Source: Galdieria sulphuraria | Lineage: Eukaryota; Rhodophyta; Bangiophyceae; Galdieriales; Galdieriaceae | Length of the DNA: 64,000 bases | Direction of reading: 5' to 3' | Assembly: GCF_000341285.1 (NCBI RefSeq) | Contig: NW_005178428.1 | Location: 62,001-126,000, forward strand | Part shown: piece after piece, positions 51,967-63,446 of the stretch | Layout: each line of letters begins with the position of its first letter | Position numbering within the stretch: position 1 is the stretch's first letter | The notes under the pieces: model-generated | What the model saw: only the letters and a program-made list of their open reading frames with translations | Told to the model about the DNA's origin: nothing | The model's database searches: none | Translations under genes and position numbers: made by a program

Positions 51967-53198
51967 CTAAGCGAGACTCTTTCCTTTTATAAAGTGCCCC
52001 AGCTCTGTTTTCAACTTGGTTACTTCAGATGGTGACAAATCTCTCCATTTTCCAGGTTTTAGGTCGGTAGGTAATAACAAGGAACCAAAACGTATACGCT
52101 CTAATGATAATACAATATGACCCACCTAATACGAACGATAAGATTTTACAATTTCCAAAACTTGATAAATACTAACTGTAAGAAACATTCGTCGAATCTG
52201 ACGTTTCTTGCCCTCTCGAATGACTACGCGGATATAGCTACGATCCGCATAGCATGCAAAAGCCTTAAAGACCTAATATTTCAAGTAATTAGAATGCCAG
52301 AAAGTAAAATCAGCTCTTTGCATACAGCTGGAACTGTAGCCTTTTCTTCTCCTGGAAGAAGTACACCTCTTCTTAACTTGTCCAAAGTTTTCTCTTCAAC
52401 TCTTCCTTGTACACAAACGATATATTCCTTGGAGTGTCCAAACCTACATTAAAAGAATATCACTCGAAAGTTCAGAACGAATCACCAAAACACGTACTTG
52501 GGATGGAGCAATTTGTGTATCCAGTTAGTCTCGTTGGTTAATAATAAGAGACCCGTGCTTGCTTGATCCAAACGACCCACTGGAACCAAGCCATCCTTAT
52601 GGGCATCCTTCACTAAATCACAAACCGTCCTTCTACCACGATCATCTCTTGCTGTTGTAATAAGTCCAAAAGGTTTGTTCACCATGACCTACACGGAAAT
52701 GAGCAACGCTCATATAAAACTACAACTTAAAATTGGGCATACCCAACGAAAACAGGATCTCTTATAAACTACTTTTCCATCCACCTCAATAACATCCTTT
52801 TCCGGAAATATCTATTTTGTTTCAATATCTGATATATATATATATATATATATATTCCATTTTGAATAACTTGCCTTGGTACCAAGAGTAGTGACCACTA
52901 TTCCACTGCATTTTACTCTACCGGAGCTGATGAGTTCTTCTGCGTGTCTCCTGGATGCTATACCACTATTACTAAGAAACTTTTGTAGTCTTTCACTTGA
53001 GTCGGTAGGAAAAGTGTCACGCTCCTTCATTCCAGAACTAGGAACACTACGCAACGGACTAGCGTAAAAACTACGAACAGTAGCAGAATAGTTGTTCATT
53101 CTAAATATATGTAAACAATGACTTTTCCATATAGGTTTCAATAGACAAAGGACTTTGAACATATTATGGACACTATAACTAGTTTGGAAACTGAGCAT
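51967..53198 (-). CDS. RsuA/RluB-type pseudouridine synthase, organellar
   Basis: Bacterial-type rRNA pseudouridine synthase. Six exons: 53198-52875, 52811-52743, 52688-52498, 52443-52326, 52272-52177, 52125-51967; introns 51-63 bp; 318 aa. An S4 domain (ERLQKFLSNSGIASRRHAEELISSGRV) leads into the catalytic domain: MVNKPFGLITTARDDRGRRTV, the catalytic VGRLDQASTGLLLLTN with its Asp, KEYIVCVQGRV, VVIREGKKRQIRRMF and LERIRFGSLLLP. The first intron has a GC donor (GCAAGT) and contains an AT run of 24 bp. The N-terminus from ATG 53198 is hydrophobic and basic, consistent with plastid or mitochondrial import; ATG 53099 would give a shorter form. A broken copy of its last exon lies 4 kb upstream. 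Confidence 0.9.
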
Positions 53199-53316
53199 AG
53201 CAAATCTAACGAATGAACTTCAAGTCTATTCCGATTTTCATTCTAAAACCCTTTTCTTTGCATTTGAAGTGTTTATCTGTCGACGTCGTCTTGAGTGAAA
53301 AAGTTCTATAGATACC

Positions 53317-54192
<876 letters not shown>

Positions 54193-54490
54193 TGAGCCAA
54201 TACTAGCAAGATGATCAACTTCTCCTATGAGAAAAATGGACATTGCGCAGTTTGTGTCTTACTGCCATAAAAAATATTTGTCTTTGAATATGTCCCAAAA
54301 AAGTTTTATCGGCGTGACCAATCCATTCAAAGGCAGAATTCCAGGCAAAGCACTCTTCTAAACAAAAGGACAAACACACACACACAAAAGAGACAAACAC
54401 AAACATAGGTATATTCTTCGGCTATCTAACGTTCATCAAGCCTACGAAAGTTTCGTAGTCCTACGAATATGCAAAGAAATGACTGCCATA

Positions 54491-55576
54491 TCAATAAGCA
54501 TAGCCAAATTCTCCACCACCACGAGCTCTGCCTCTACTTGGTCCTCCTCGTCCACCTCTTCCATAACTGCCTCGACCGCGTTCATTTTCACCTCTAAATC
54601 CTCCACTTCCACGGCCACCTCTTATTCCACCTCTTCCACGAAAACCCTACAAATATCCCATAATACCGGGTCGGAATATATATATTGATTATTATTTCTT
54701 ACTCTTCCACGACCACGGAAAGGTACACGCCTATCTCGGTCTACAAACTCCAAATCATCTTCCATAGGGGGAGGTCCTCGATAACCTCCACCACCACGAC
54801 CACCACCACGACCACGATAAAACTCTGTACCTGAAATAGAATTGAATAATACAACAAATTTAGCCTTGCAAAGAAATATGCAAATATCTGTCTACTAACC
54901 TCGTCCACCTCGAAAACCACCACGACCACGACCTCTTCTTCTTTCCGAGAAAAAGGAACTATCCACATGGTTGCCTATAGACACACAATCGGACCCAGAA
55001 TTACTCAAGAAAACAAAAGAGAACCTACCTGAATATTCCTCTGGAGCTTGATAACCAGGAGAATGCAGATCCAAGCCTCCTCTTCCCAACTGAATAGTAA
55101 GACAGGAGACTGTACGGGAAGTTTCAATAGGCTATTCTCAACAATTAGTGTTGTAATAAGCATCCATATAAATAGATTGACTCACGTCCAAGCCTTCCTC
55201 CAGAGGTTCCCAGCGGTCTTCGATAGTCACGGAGCTTAAATCTGTCACCTACATGCGTTCTTTAGTTAGCTCATAAACAGCGTCCAGGTATAACATACTT
55301 GCTCCAGTTTGGGAACTTTCCGTTTCAATAGTTCTGCTACAGTGATAGCTTTATTGATGGCGTTACCCAGCCCAACGATTTCTACCGTAGTTTGTTCCTA
55401 ACAGAGAATAATAAAGCTACTGAATTCCAACACAGAAACTCGAAAAATACCTCTTGAAGCAACTTGAATGCATAATCCACATAAGCTGGTACTTTACCCG
55501 CCGCTGTTATTCGTACTTGATTAGGAGGTGTTTGACCTGGACTTTTGGCACGCTCTACTCGTCGATATTTTTCCAT
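54491..55576 (-). CDS. Alba-domain RNA-binding protein with RGG tail
   Basis: Seven exons: 55576-55451, 55397-55299, 55248-55186, 55131-55029, 54974-54900, 54830-54703, 54646-54491; introns 50-69 bp; 249 aa. Residues 1-115 are an eukaryotic Alba domain of the Rpp25/Mdp2-like kind: TPPNQVRITAAGKVPAYVDYAFKLLQE, VEIVGLGNAINKAITVAELLKRK, LEEGLD/PIETSRTVSCLTIQL. The rest is Gly/Arg rich with many RGG and GRGG repeats (GRGRGGFRGGRG, YRGRGGGRGGGGY), ending GEFGYAY. Such proteins bind RNA, in translation control or RNase P/MRP-like complexes. The acceptor at 55132 was taken over one at 55090 because it restores the conserved VETTRxVS-like strand. Confidence 0.88.
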
Positions 55577-55934
55577 GTTTTCTCACGTTAAAAAATTCGG
55601 AATATATTAAGGATTCAATAGTCCAAGCTCAGTGAAAAGGATTGAAAAGAAGCGCAGTCACTTAGGCGGCCACTTGCCTAACGTTTCCCCACGTCTTCAC
55701 CCAACAACAACAATTATATAAATGCCAAAATATGTTGAAGAAATCTTTTTATTGACAAGTTATAGTGTACATCCTGCAGATGTGATGATAAAAATATGTA
55801 CAAGTAATCTGTCATAATATTGTAAATACATATCAATCCAGATATATATATATATGCATATGATATACGAGTTTCAAGACCCCCTAAAAAAGACAAAAAC
55901 TGAAGAAGAAAACTATATTCTCAAAACCGACTTA
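55577..55934. other. Intergenic, Alba gene promoter side
   Basis: 358 bp upstream of the Alba gene and downstream of the coiled-coil gene. It has a short AT run (55842-55855) and a GC-richer patch around 55655-55695. No gene is seen. Confidence 0.5.
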
Positions 55935-57032
55935 TTAAGAAACATGTTCATCATGTTCTTCTTGAATTCTTAGCTGAGATATTCGTGGACTTGGAGGTAC
56001 CATATCGGTGGATGGTTCTTGTTGTTCTTGTGAATTATACTGCAAAGAATCACTTTCTGAAGGTATAGACTGAAGAGACAACGTGTCACCAGTAAGAGAA
56101 GAAGCCTTATGACGACCGCTTGTTGTATCAGGACCTGATAGTCCAAGAGAGTCCACTGGTAAAGATAACTTGAGTTTTCGATCTTTTCCAGAATGGTTAG
56201 AGGATGACTCTAGTTGCTTTATGACTTCATTGGAATAGCTCACACGAGTGTCGTGAGCATCAATATCAGCCTCCGTATGAGCAGATAAATAAAAAGCACC
56301 ACTCTCAGGACGTGGCTGTGAGTGAAAGCCGCGTTTCGAGGGATACGAAACTTTGTCAAATGACTTGGATAGTTTAACATCTTCAGCTGAATAATATGTT
56401 GCTGGGAATGAGTAGCTTGACTCGAACTGAACGGCAACATGAGCAGCAGTAGCAATTTCTCCAAGAACCTGACGAAGATAGCCTATTTCACTATCTTTCT
56501 GCTTTATTTGTTCTTCTTTTTGCGAAAGAACGTCTTGTAATCTTTTCACCTCTTTTTCAAGCAGCGATTTATCCTTTTCTTCAAGTATCCCTCCATTTAG
56601 CTTCAAGTCATTATTATCCTCTAACTCTGCGCCTAAAGTTGTTTCAGTCTCTTCCTGTTGTGGAACCGATCTTGCGCCCTCCTGTACATCTGCCACATCC
56701 AGTTTGGAACACTGTCCCTTCGACGAAGCTTCAACTTGCCTATATGCACTAGGAAGCTTGGTCTGCAAATCTTCACTACTAGCTTCCTTTTCCTTTGTAG
56801 AATGAAAAGTCAACTCTGATAAACGGTCACTTTTGGTATCTATACTACTGGAAGTAGTATGATTCTCATTTTCTTCCCAAGCAGTTGTTGTCTCTGTATT
56901 TCGTTTGGAACCTATTGGACGTAACCTCCAAAAGTAAGGCGGTGGCTTTTTATTGTCACTCGACTGACTAACTGCCAAACGTTGGTTCAAACGTAAACGA
57001 GCGCGCAACTGTTCCTTGGACAGCGAAGACAT
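55935..57032 (-). CDS. Hypothetical coiled-coil protein
   Basis: Intronless, 365 aa, not recognised. The first 60 residues are basic and Gln/Pro rich (KEQLRARLRLNQRLAV, PPPYFWRLRPIG). A 40-residue coiled coil lies near the middle (DKSLLEKEVKRLQDVLSQKEEQIKQKDSEIGYLRQVL given in parts). Both flanks are Ser/Glu rich, with many possible phosphorylation sites, and look disordered. No membrane segment or targeting peptide. It might be a scaffold or cytoskeletal adaptor; this is only a guess from composition. Divergent from the SETD9-like gene. Confidence 0.65.
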   Translation of the reverse strand: MSSLSKEQLRARLRLNQRLAVSQSSDNKKPPPYFWRLRPIGSKRNTETTTAWEENENHTTSSSIDTKSDRLSELTFHSTKEKEASSEDLQTKLPSAYRQVEASSKGQCSKLDVADVQEGARSVPQQEETETTLGAELEDNNDLKLNGGILEEKDKSLLEKEVKRLQDVLSQKEEQIKQKDSEIGYLRQVLGEIATAAHVAVQFESSYSFPATYYSAEDVKLSKSFDKVSYPSKRGFHSQPRPESGAFYLSAHTEADIDAHDTRVSYSNEVIKQLESSSNHSGKDRKLKLSLPVDSLGLSGPDTTSGRHKASSLTGDTLSLQSIPSESDSLQYNSQEQQEPSTDMVPPSPRISQLRIQEEHDEHVS

Positions 57033-57250
57033 ATATTACGGACAATCTTTCTCTATTTGGCTCATGAGTCACCAGCACAAAGCAATCTTCAATTCTTACA
57101 CACGGCGTCCTTATGATATGAAGATATATATATATATATATAGATATCATTTAGATAGGACACAACTTGTTACAATGATAGATAACGTGAACTTTGTATG
57201 ACAAACTTTTGTATTCTTACTTTCTCAAGACATTTATTATTATTGTCTAA

Positions 57251-58679
57251 ATGGAAGGGAATGGACATCGTCTTTGTGCTTCATTCGATATGATATTATT
57301 CCGTTCAGTGGATCGTTTCTTGACGAGACTGCATAATTATTTCTTTGAGAAAACAGTCAGTGGAAAAGAGAAACTGAGACAAAATGATACTCTTCGTTTG
57401 TATGTACTAACAAGTTTGAAAAGGTTTGTCTCGTTTTTTATTCTTATGACTCTGTTTTTGAGTGCACACTACCGAAAGAGATGGAAAGAAAGCAGCAGAC
57501 TTCTTTTCTCGTATAATGGATGGCTCAGAAACCATAGATAGAGTTACTCAGAAGAAGTTTGAAGAGTTCTTACCTTCTCCTGAAGAACAAAAGGAAATAT
57601 TGGAACGAAACATTTGGGAACAACTTCTCAATATGTTTAGTGTTTTAGATATTTGTTCCAGGCGAAAACCTTGTCTTCCTTATGGTTCGCTTGCTTTGTT
57701 AGAGAAACCTCGTTTTCCTGATCCTTTGCCTGACCCTTCTGATTTAATAAGCTTTGCTAACCGAATAAAGGCAGGACAATTGACTGACCGCTCGGGTGAT
57801 TTGGTTTCACTCTCTTCAAATCATAAGGAACTGCAAACCATTGATCGACAAATACTCCAAATTGATAGGAGAATAAAGCAATATGTTCCAACAGAGCAAG
57901 ACTACGAAGAAATGAGCCGTCGAATAGAAAAGGAGTTGGGTTTTATAGTTTATCGAGCGACTTCAACTATACCCGATGCAGGCCAAGGACTTTTTATCAA
58001 AGGTCAGTGTACTGTAGGTTCTGTTGTAGCGCTGTATCCAGGAATCATCTATTTTCCTTCAGAATGGGAAAGTAAGGAATGTTTTGTCGATTGCATCAAA
58101 TAGTTTCTGAACATAACACATTCACTCTGTTTAGAATTGCCTGGCTATCCCTATGTAAGCAAATACAATGTACATCTTGTAAAACGACAGGATGGAGTTA
58201 TTATCGATGGTAAGCCATATGATGAGCAAACAATAAGTTTTCAGGGAGAAAGACCTGAAGTTGCTTGGGAGCGGATCAATCCTTTTGCCTTGGGTCAGTA
58301 TGCCAATCACCCTCCTAAAGGAACCGAGCCAAATATAATAGCTCTATCGTTTGATTATCCGTTATACAGAATGTCACCTGCAATGAAAATCTTGGTTCCT
58401 AATCGATATTTACTGGATGAACAAGAAGATGAAGCATGGAGCTCACATCTTTCCAAAATGGAAGATGTGATGCAGTTTGGAAAGGATCGAAAGAGTAGAG
58501 TTATGAGAGGGATGGTTATTATTACACTAAGAGATGTAGAAAATGAGGAGTTGTTTATCAACTATCGTTATAATCCTTTTGCTACCCATCCTGAATGGTA
58601 TTGGGATCCTTCTCCTGAAGAAACGCAGTGGCTTATAGAGGATCGTCAAAAAGGGGAAAGAACCAATTTCTTCTCCTAG
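57251..58679 (+). CDS. SET-domain protein, SETD9-like
   Basis: Probable protein lysine methyltransferase. Exons 57251-57423, 57479-58071 and 58135-58679; introns 55 and 63 bp; 436 aa. The N-terminal half is helical (FEEFLPSPEEQKEILERNIWEQLLNMFSVLD). The SET part starts near residue 225: TSTIPDAGQGLFIKGQCTVGSVVALYPG, GQYANHPPKGTEPNI (the NH-containing pseudoknot) and DVENEELFINYRYNP (the EE-L-x-x-Y motif). The unusual short insert and the ending HPEWYWDP are shared in memory with SETD9. Substrate unknown in any organism. The acceptor at 57478 is the only one that keeps frame. Confidence 0.82.
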
Positions 58680-58903
58680 TATGTATAGATTTGATGCCTA
58701 GAAAATGTAAAGCAAGTATCAGATATGTACATTTCAGATGATAACTTTGATGATGATAAACAAATGCACTCAGAGTAATGCTAGAATGATGAAGAAGATT
58801 GGTATCAACATGTAATAGTAAGTTTCTGTTTCAGAACTTGCTCATCATTTGAATAGTGCATCATATATAGAACCTCATAGATTTCCATACTTACCTCGTT
58901 GGG

Positions 58904-61840
58904 TTACATGCTCCTGATCTTTTCTACATATTCTTCTGCAACATTTTGAAGTTGTCGATTCTTGGAGACAATGGGCAATACAACTTGCAACATAAAGGTA
59001 GTTTTTTCGAAAGAATCCAAATTGCGAGAAAAGAAACCGTCTTTTCCTTGAAGAATATCATCCAACACTTGTTTCAATTTATCCATTCGTGATGGAAGTT
59101 CAGTTGCTTGAATACTGCAAAGTTTCTCAATGTAACACAACAACAATTTTCTAAACTCTTCCTTTGAGTTTAGGATATCAGCACTTGCCTAAAGGAAATC
59201 AAATCATTGGTAAAAACAGACCTTATGAAAAACATACCATCATAGTTTCCAAATGTGCAATGCTTTCTAATAAGACTTTTGTTGGTTTCACATTGGCTAT
59301 TTTCGGAGTCGTCATCTTTCCAACCATTTTGCGAAACCATGTCAATAAATGCCTTTGAGGAATACTTTCATGTTCTGAATGACTTGAAAAATTGATATGG
59401 AAAAATTCAGAGTGAATAAAAGAGTCGTCTGCAATACAAATCCAGTTTCCCAAATTGCGTTGAAATAAATAAGAACTTCCATTGTACAAGGTAAGACAGA
59501 TATCTTCTTGTTTAGAAATCAGTGGTGGATAAATTATCGGCTGTCCCATCTTTTCGGAAATTTGTTCAGGTAGTATGGGTAATACAGATGCTCTTAGAAC
59601 CAAATGGATCTGTGGTATTCGATAAAGTGACATTTCTCCGTTAACCAGAATCACAAATAAATATCCCTTGAATACTTCCAACATATGCGGACGAGCATTC
59701 AAAATTATAGAAGCATAGAGTCGAGAGCCATAAATACTAAACAGATGCAACATATTGCTGTTGGAAACCGCAGCATACAATGTCGATTTTTCACCAGCCA
59801 AAGCAATCGGATGTGCATTCTTTGCTAATGCTGCTTGCCATAATATCTTGTCGTTTGAACAACAATACAATTCATCATTTTCAAATCGAAGAATTATCTT
59901 GTCGTCTTCATCTATCATCCGATGTTTGCTCCATTCCATAGGAAATGGTGACAACTTGCGATTGGAAGGATTGTCCAGGGTTTCTTGTGAATGAAATAAC
60001 CAAGCCTCTCCTAATGTTGGGGTATAGGATTCCAATCTTTTACGAAAATGTTGCACGAAAAAATTCGCTCCATCTGTGGAAGAATTTTCTCTTGTCTGTT
60101 GATTACTGCAAGAATTGTCATTATGCTGAAGATTTTGAAACTGCTCCGACTGGAGATTAGTATGAACATCCAAATTTGCATCAACAACAACAGAATCCAT
60201 GTTCCTATATTCATTGCCATTTGTCACGATAGGTTCTGCAAGATGAGTTTGTTCAGTGTTCATTAATGGGTTGCTTCCTCCATTTTCTTGTGGGTTGGAA
60301 GTGGAGAGACATTTGGGTACTATTCGTCTCTTTTTGCCTACATTGTATTCTTGTTGCTTTTGTTGTAATGATGGTTGGTGCACACCGTTATGTTTGTCTT
60401 TTTCCAAATGTTCTTGAGAAGATACTATTTGATTTGGCAAATATCCTTCTTGCATATGCTTCGCATATAAACCTTCCATTTCAAGTTGTACTGTAGATTG
60501 AGTCAAAGGAACGTTTTCGTAATTGGCTCCCAATTTACTACGCACATCATCAAAAACTTGCTTTTCTTCTTTTGCTGTCAAGACATATCCCAACTCTTCT
60601 TCTGTAAACTGAAAATACAAAGGAGGTCCAATGGCTGATGAAGTAATGAGACTATAGCCATCTGGAGACCAACTGAGATCCAATATGGGACCTTGACAAG
60701 CGTTTTTTAAAGCAAGCAAAGCCTTGGAAGACTTGGAAACCCAGACAAGGAGTGTACCACTGGCTGTTCCAAATGCAATGGCAGTATATGCCTCATTTCC
60801 AATATCAACCTGTTCATCTCTTTTTGATTTGTACATTCGTTTAGAATAACGAACACAGAGAACGGGAACCGAGGTCTTAAAATACTCTGGTCTTTCGAAA
60901 TTGCATTCACGATGAAATAATACAGCTGCATGTATACGTTTATCATTATGAACTGCTAAACAATTGGAACAAACAAGTTCTCTACCACAAGGAGACCAAT
61001 CCAACCTATAAAACAAACTTTTTTGATACTAGAAACAACTTTTCAACTTTGCTGTGTCCATTCTTGAAGAAACTTACAAACCTCTACAGTTCGTGACTCT
61101 TTAAACGTCTCTCGAATTTCTTTTTCTATTCTCCAGTCACTTGTCTTCCAAATCAAAACCGCCAAGTCTTCACCATGACTAGCAAGAAATCGTCCAGTAG
61201 GGTCGAAGGATAAGCCTTTTACAAAGCTTTCGTGCCCTTGTAGACGTGTTACTATGGTATCTGATCTCACATTCCATATGATGATAGTATTATCAACACT
61301 ACAAGAAGCTAATAGCTCTCCAGAGGGTGACCAAGCAACCCCAAGAACATCGTTGCTATGACCTGACAGCTTACGACCTCTCCAATTTTCTAGTGGAGTG
61401 GGTTCTTTACTACCAAAAGGACTGTAGCCTTTTCCTTCTTCCTTGTGGTAGATGAAAACGAGAAAATCGTCTCCTGCAGATGCCAACCACTGTCCTTGAG
61501 GTGACCAACGAACCATATTCACAGAGCGACTATGATAGGAGAGAGAAGCAGCAAGAGCGTTTTGGGGAATAGAAGAGTTGCTGTTTTTATCGGATGACTG
61601 TTCAGTGGAACGAGTTTCCTCCACTTGGAGTACTTCAACACCCTCTTCTTGTTCCTCGCCAATAAGATCTTGCTCTCCAATAACTAGGGCTTTCAAAAAC
61701 CATATTCTAACAATACCATCACATCCACAAGTAGCAATTCGTGGGTTGTTTTGTATATTTTGAATATCAACAGAGAAAATATGTGGTTGACCTTGTCGTA
61801 CTCGGTGTGTCAACCATTCAGGACGTAAAGCTCTTCCCAT
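58904..61840 (-). CDS. HIRA: Histone chaperone HIRA
   Basis: WD-repeat subunit of the HIRA complex, which deposits histone H3.3 outside replication. Exons 61840-61074, 61005-59238 and 59188-58904; introns 68 and 49 bp; 939 aa. Seven WD repeats are seen at the N-terminus: IATCGCDGIVRIW, VNMVRWSPQGQWLASAGDD, HSNDVLGVAWSPSGELLASCSVDNTIIIWN, VKGLSFDPTGRFLASHGEDLAVLIWK and LDLSWSPDGYSLITSS. After a polar linker comes the HIRA C-terminal domain (SRLYASIILNARPHMLEVFKGYLFVILVNG). The first donor is ambiguous: AA|GTTTCT at 61073 restores TVEVCKLDWSPCG, matching plant HIRA, while a better-looking GTAAGT three bases upstream breaks frame. Confidence 0.92.
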
Positions 61841-63446
61841 ATTTTTTTAAAATTCAATCGAGTCCATTTTTCTTTCTTCTTAATAACAAGATTGGAAGTT
61901 TATTGAAAAATATCACATTCCAACCAAGCTTGTGAAGGACGCAACAATATACAAAGTTTTAGGAGAGAATTGTAAATGCCGTGTACATAAAGCTCTTTTT
62001 TAATGACAAGTTGCATTCGTATTTTTTCTGTTCTTCAACAGAGTATTGGTTGAGTCTATATACCCCAACTTGAAGGATTTGCAGGAAATTCGTTACGACT
62101 ACTTGACATAGGTAGAGAATTTTGTCTACAAGGTTCGAAGAGAGAGTATTCCCTTCATTTACAAGCTACTAAAGTTTGTATACTCTGAAATTTGGGAATG
62201 ACCGAATTAGAAGAAAGGAGCCACCTGAAATGAATCTTGTATGAACTGATACAAGGTCATTTTTGAGTCACAGAATGAGTTTGAGTTTTGCAGCTAAATT
62301 GAGAAGAAAACGTGTATCTCAAGTGTTGATCATTATGTTTGCAAAGGTATAGGATATTTCAAGTTTGGTGTTGTATTTTGTATTCTTGAAAACTTTGTAG
62401 TTGTATGCATTTGGTTTGAGTGGATACTAGCAGCAGGATTTGGGAATTTGGATGAAAGGGATAATAGAAGTAGGTTCGGCAACTTGCATGAAACATAAAC
62501 AACCAGCTCTCCATACAGCCTGTATCAATGCCATCGCATCTCTACACTCATCAGTCAAAACGCATGACGCTCTCAAGACTGCTGATATCAAGAACGCATA
62601 GGAAGGTTCGAATAGGGCATTGGTCGAGGGAGAATATTTATTCTTCTACAGTCTCTCTGAGCCAACATGTCATTTTTATTCAGTACTGCATTTATTTATT
62701 TATAGATAATCTGTCATTTTTTTATAAACATAACATGGTCCTCATATGTATATATGCTGCAACAATATTCTTCCATCCAAATTCTCAACTTGTCAAACAT
62801 CATTCACGAGACTACGATGACTTGCTCACTTTGCAACAAGAGAAAAACCATTGGATATATTCATAAGAATATGCAGATTCTAAAATTTGAAAGAAAAAGT
62901 AAACTTGAGAAGATTTCCAAAAAGGCACAAGCCACATATATGTCCTTGGCATTGCTAGATATAAGTAGAAGTTACTCGACGCATATTTGCAATAAATAGT
63001 GAAAACACCACAGATTCTAGGGATAATAACGACGAAGTTTCTGAATCATTCCTTGCATAGAAACCACAAGCAGAGCAAGCAAATTCTTAGTCAATAGATC
63101 TTACATTCTCAACTGCTTGTTCAAATATTCAAAGGATGACTAGTTTGCATAATTGACAAGCTTGTGTCTTTACGCTGCCAGCCAAACAACAATGAGTTCG
63201 AAGATTGAGTGCACACATCCTCTCTTTTTAGTTAAACTCAACCAGCGTTTTTCAACACAAAAAACATAGTTTTATTCGTCCGTTTTCATGGAAAATATAA
63301 AAGCTTACAAACAGAGATAAGCTTTGCTGTTGTAAGCTTCAATTAGAATAAAAGCACAAAGAACTTCTTCTCTCCTCCATCTCCTACTTTCCACTCTATT
63401 TTCTAAAAAGAATGTCCCTCAATAACACAAATTTGAAAGCAGCTGA
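61841..63446. other. Longest gene-free stretch, 1.6 kb
   Basis: Lies upstream of HIRA and downstream of the gene cut by the window end. It is AT rich. Frames of 112 codons (62528) and 81 codons (62754) show no family resemblance. A 33-codon spliced frame (62275-62346 plus 62401-62430) is possible. A tRNA-like GGTTCGAAT at 62604 lacks the rest of a tRNA. The length suggests an unrecognised RNA gene or wide promoter, but nothing is supported. Confidence 0.4.

Noticed and set aside
55090-55185. 96 bp intron in the Alba gene ending at CAG 55090
   Set aside because: Would delete the conserved IETSRTVSCLTIQL strand; the acceptor at 55132 restores it and gives a 54 bp intron.
58884-58900. U1 snRNA 5'-end-like ATACTTACCT on the plus strand
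   Set aside because: It is the complement of a splice-donor-like sequence at the end of HIRA, and the following bases overlap HIRA coding DNA without U1 structure.
62595-62620. tRNA B-box-like GGTTCGAAT
   Set aside because: No matching A box, acceptor stem or anticodon arm around it.
62528-62866. 112-codon frame from a true ATG in the longest gap
   Set aside because: No recognisable domain, composition like random AT-rich sequence, no splice extension found; length alone is not enough.
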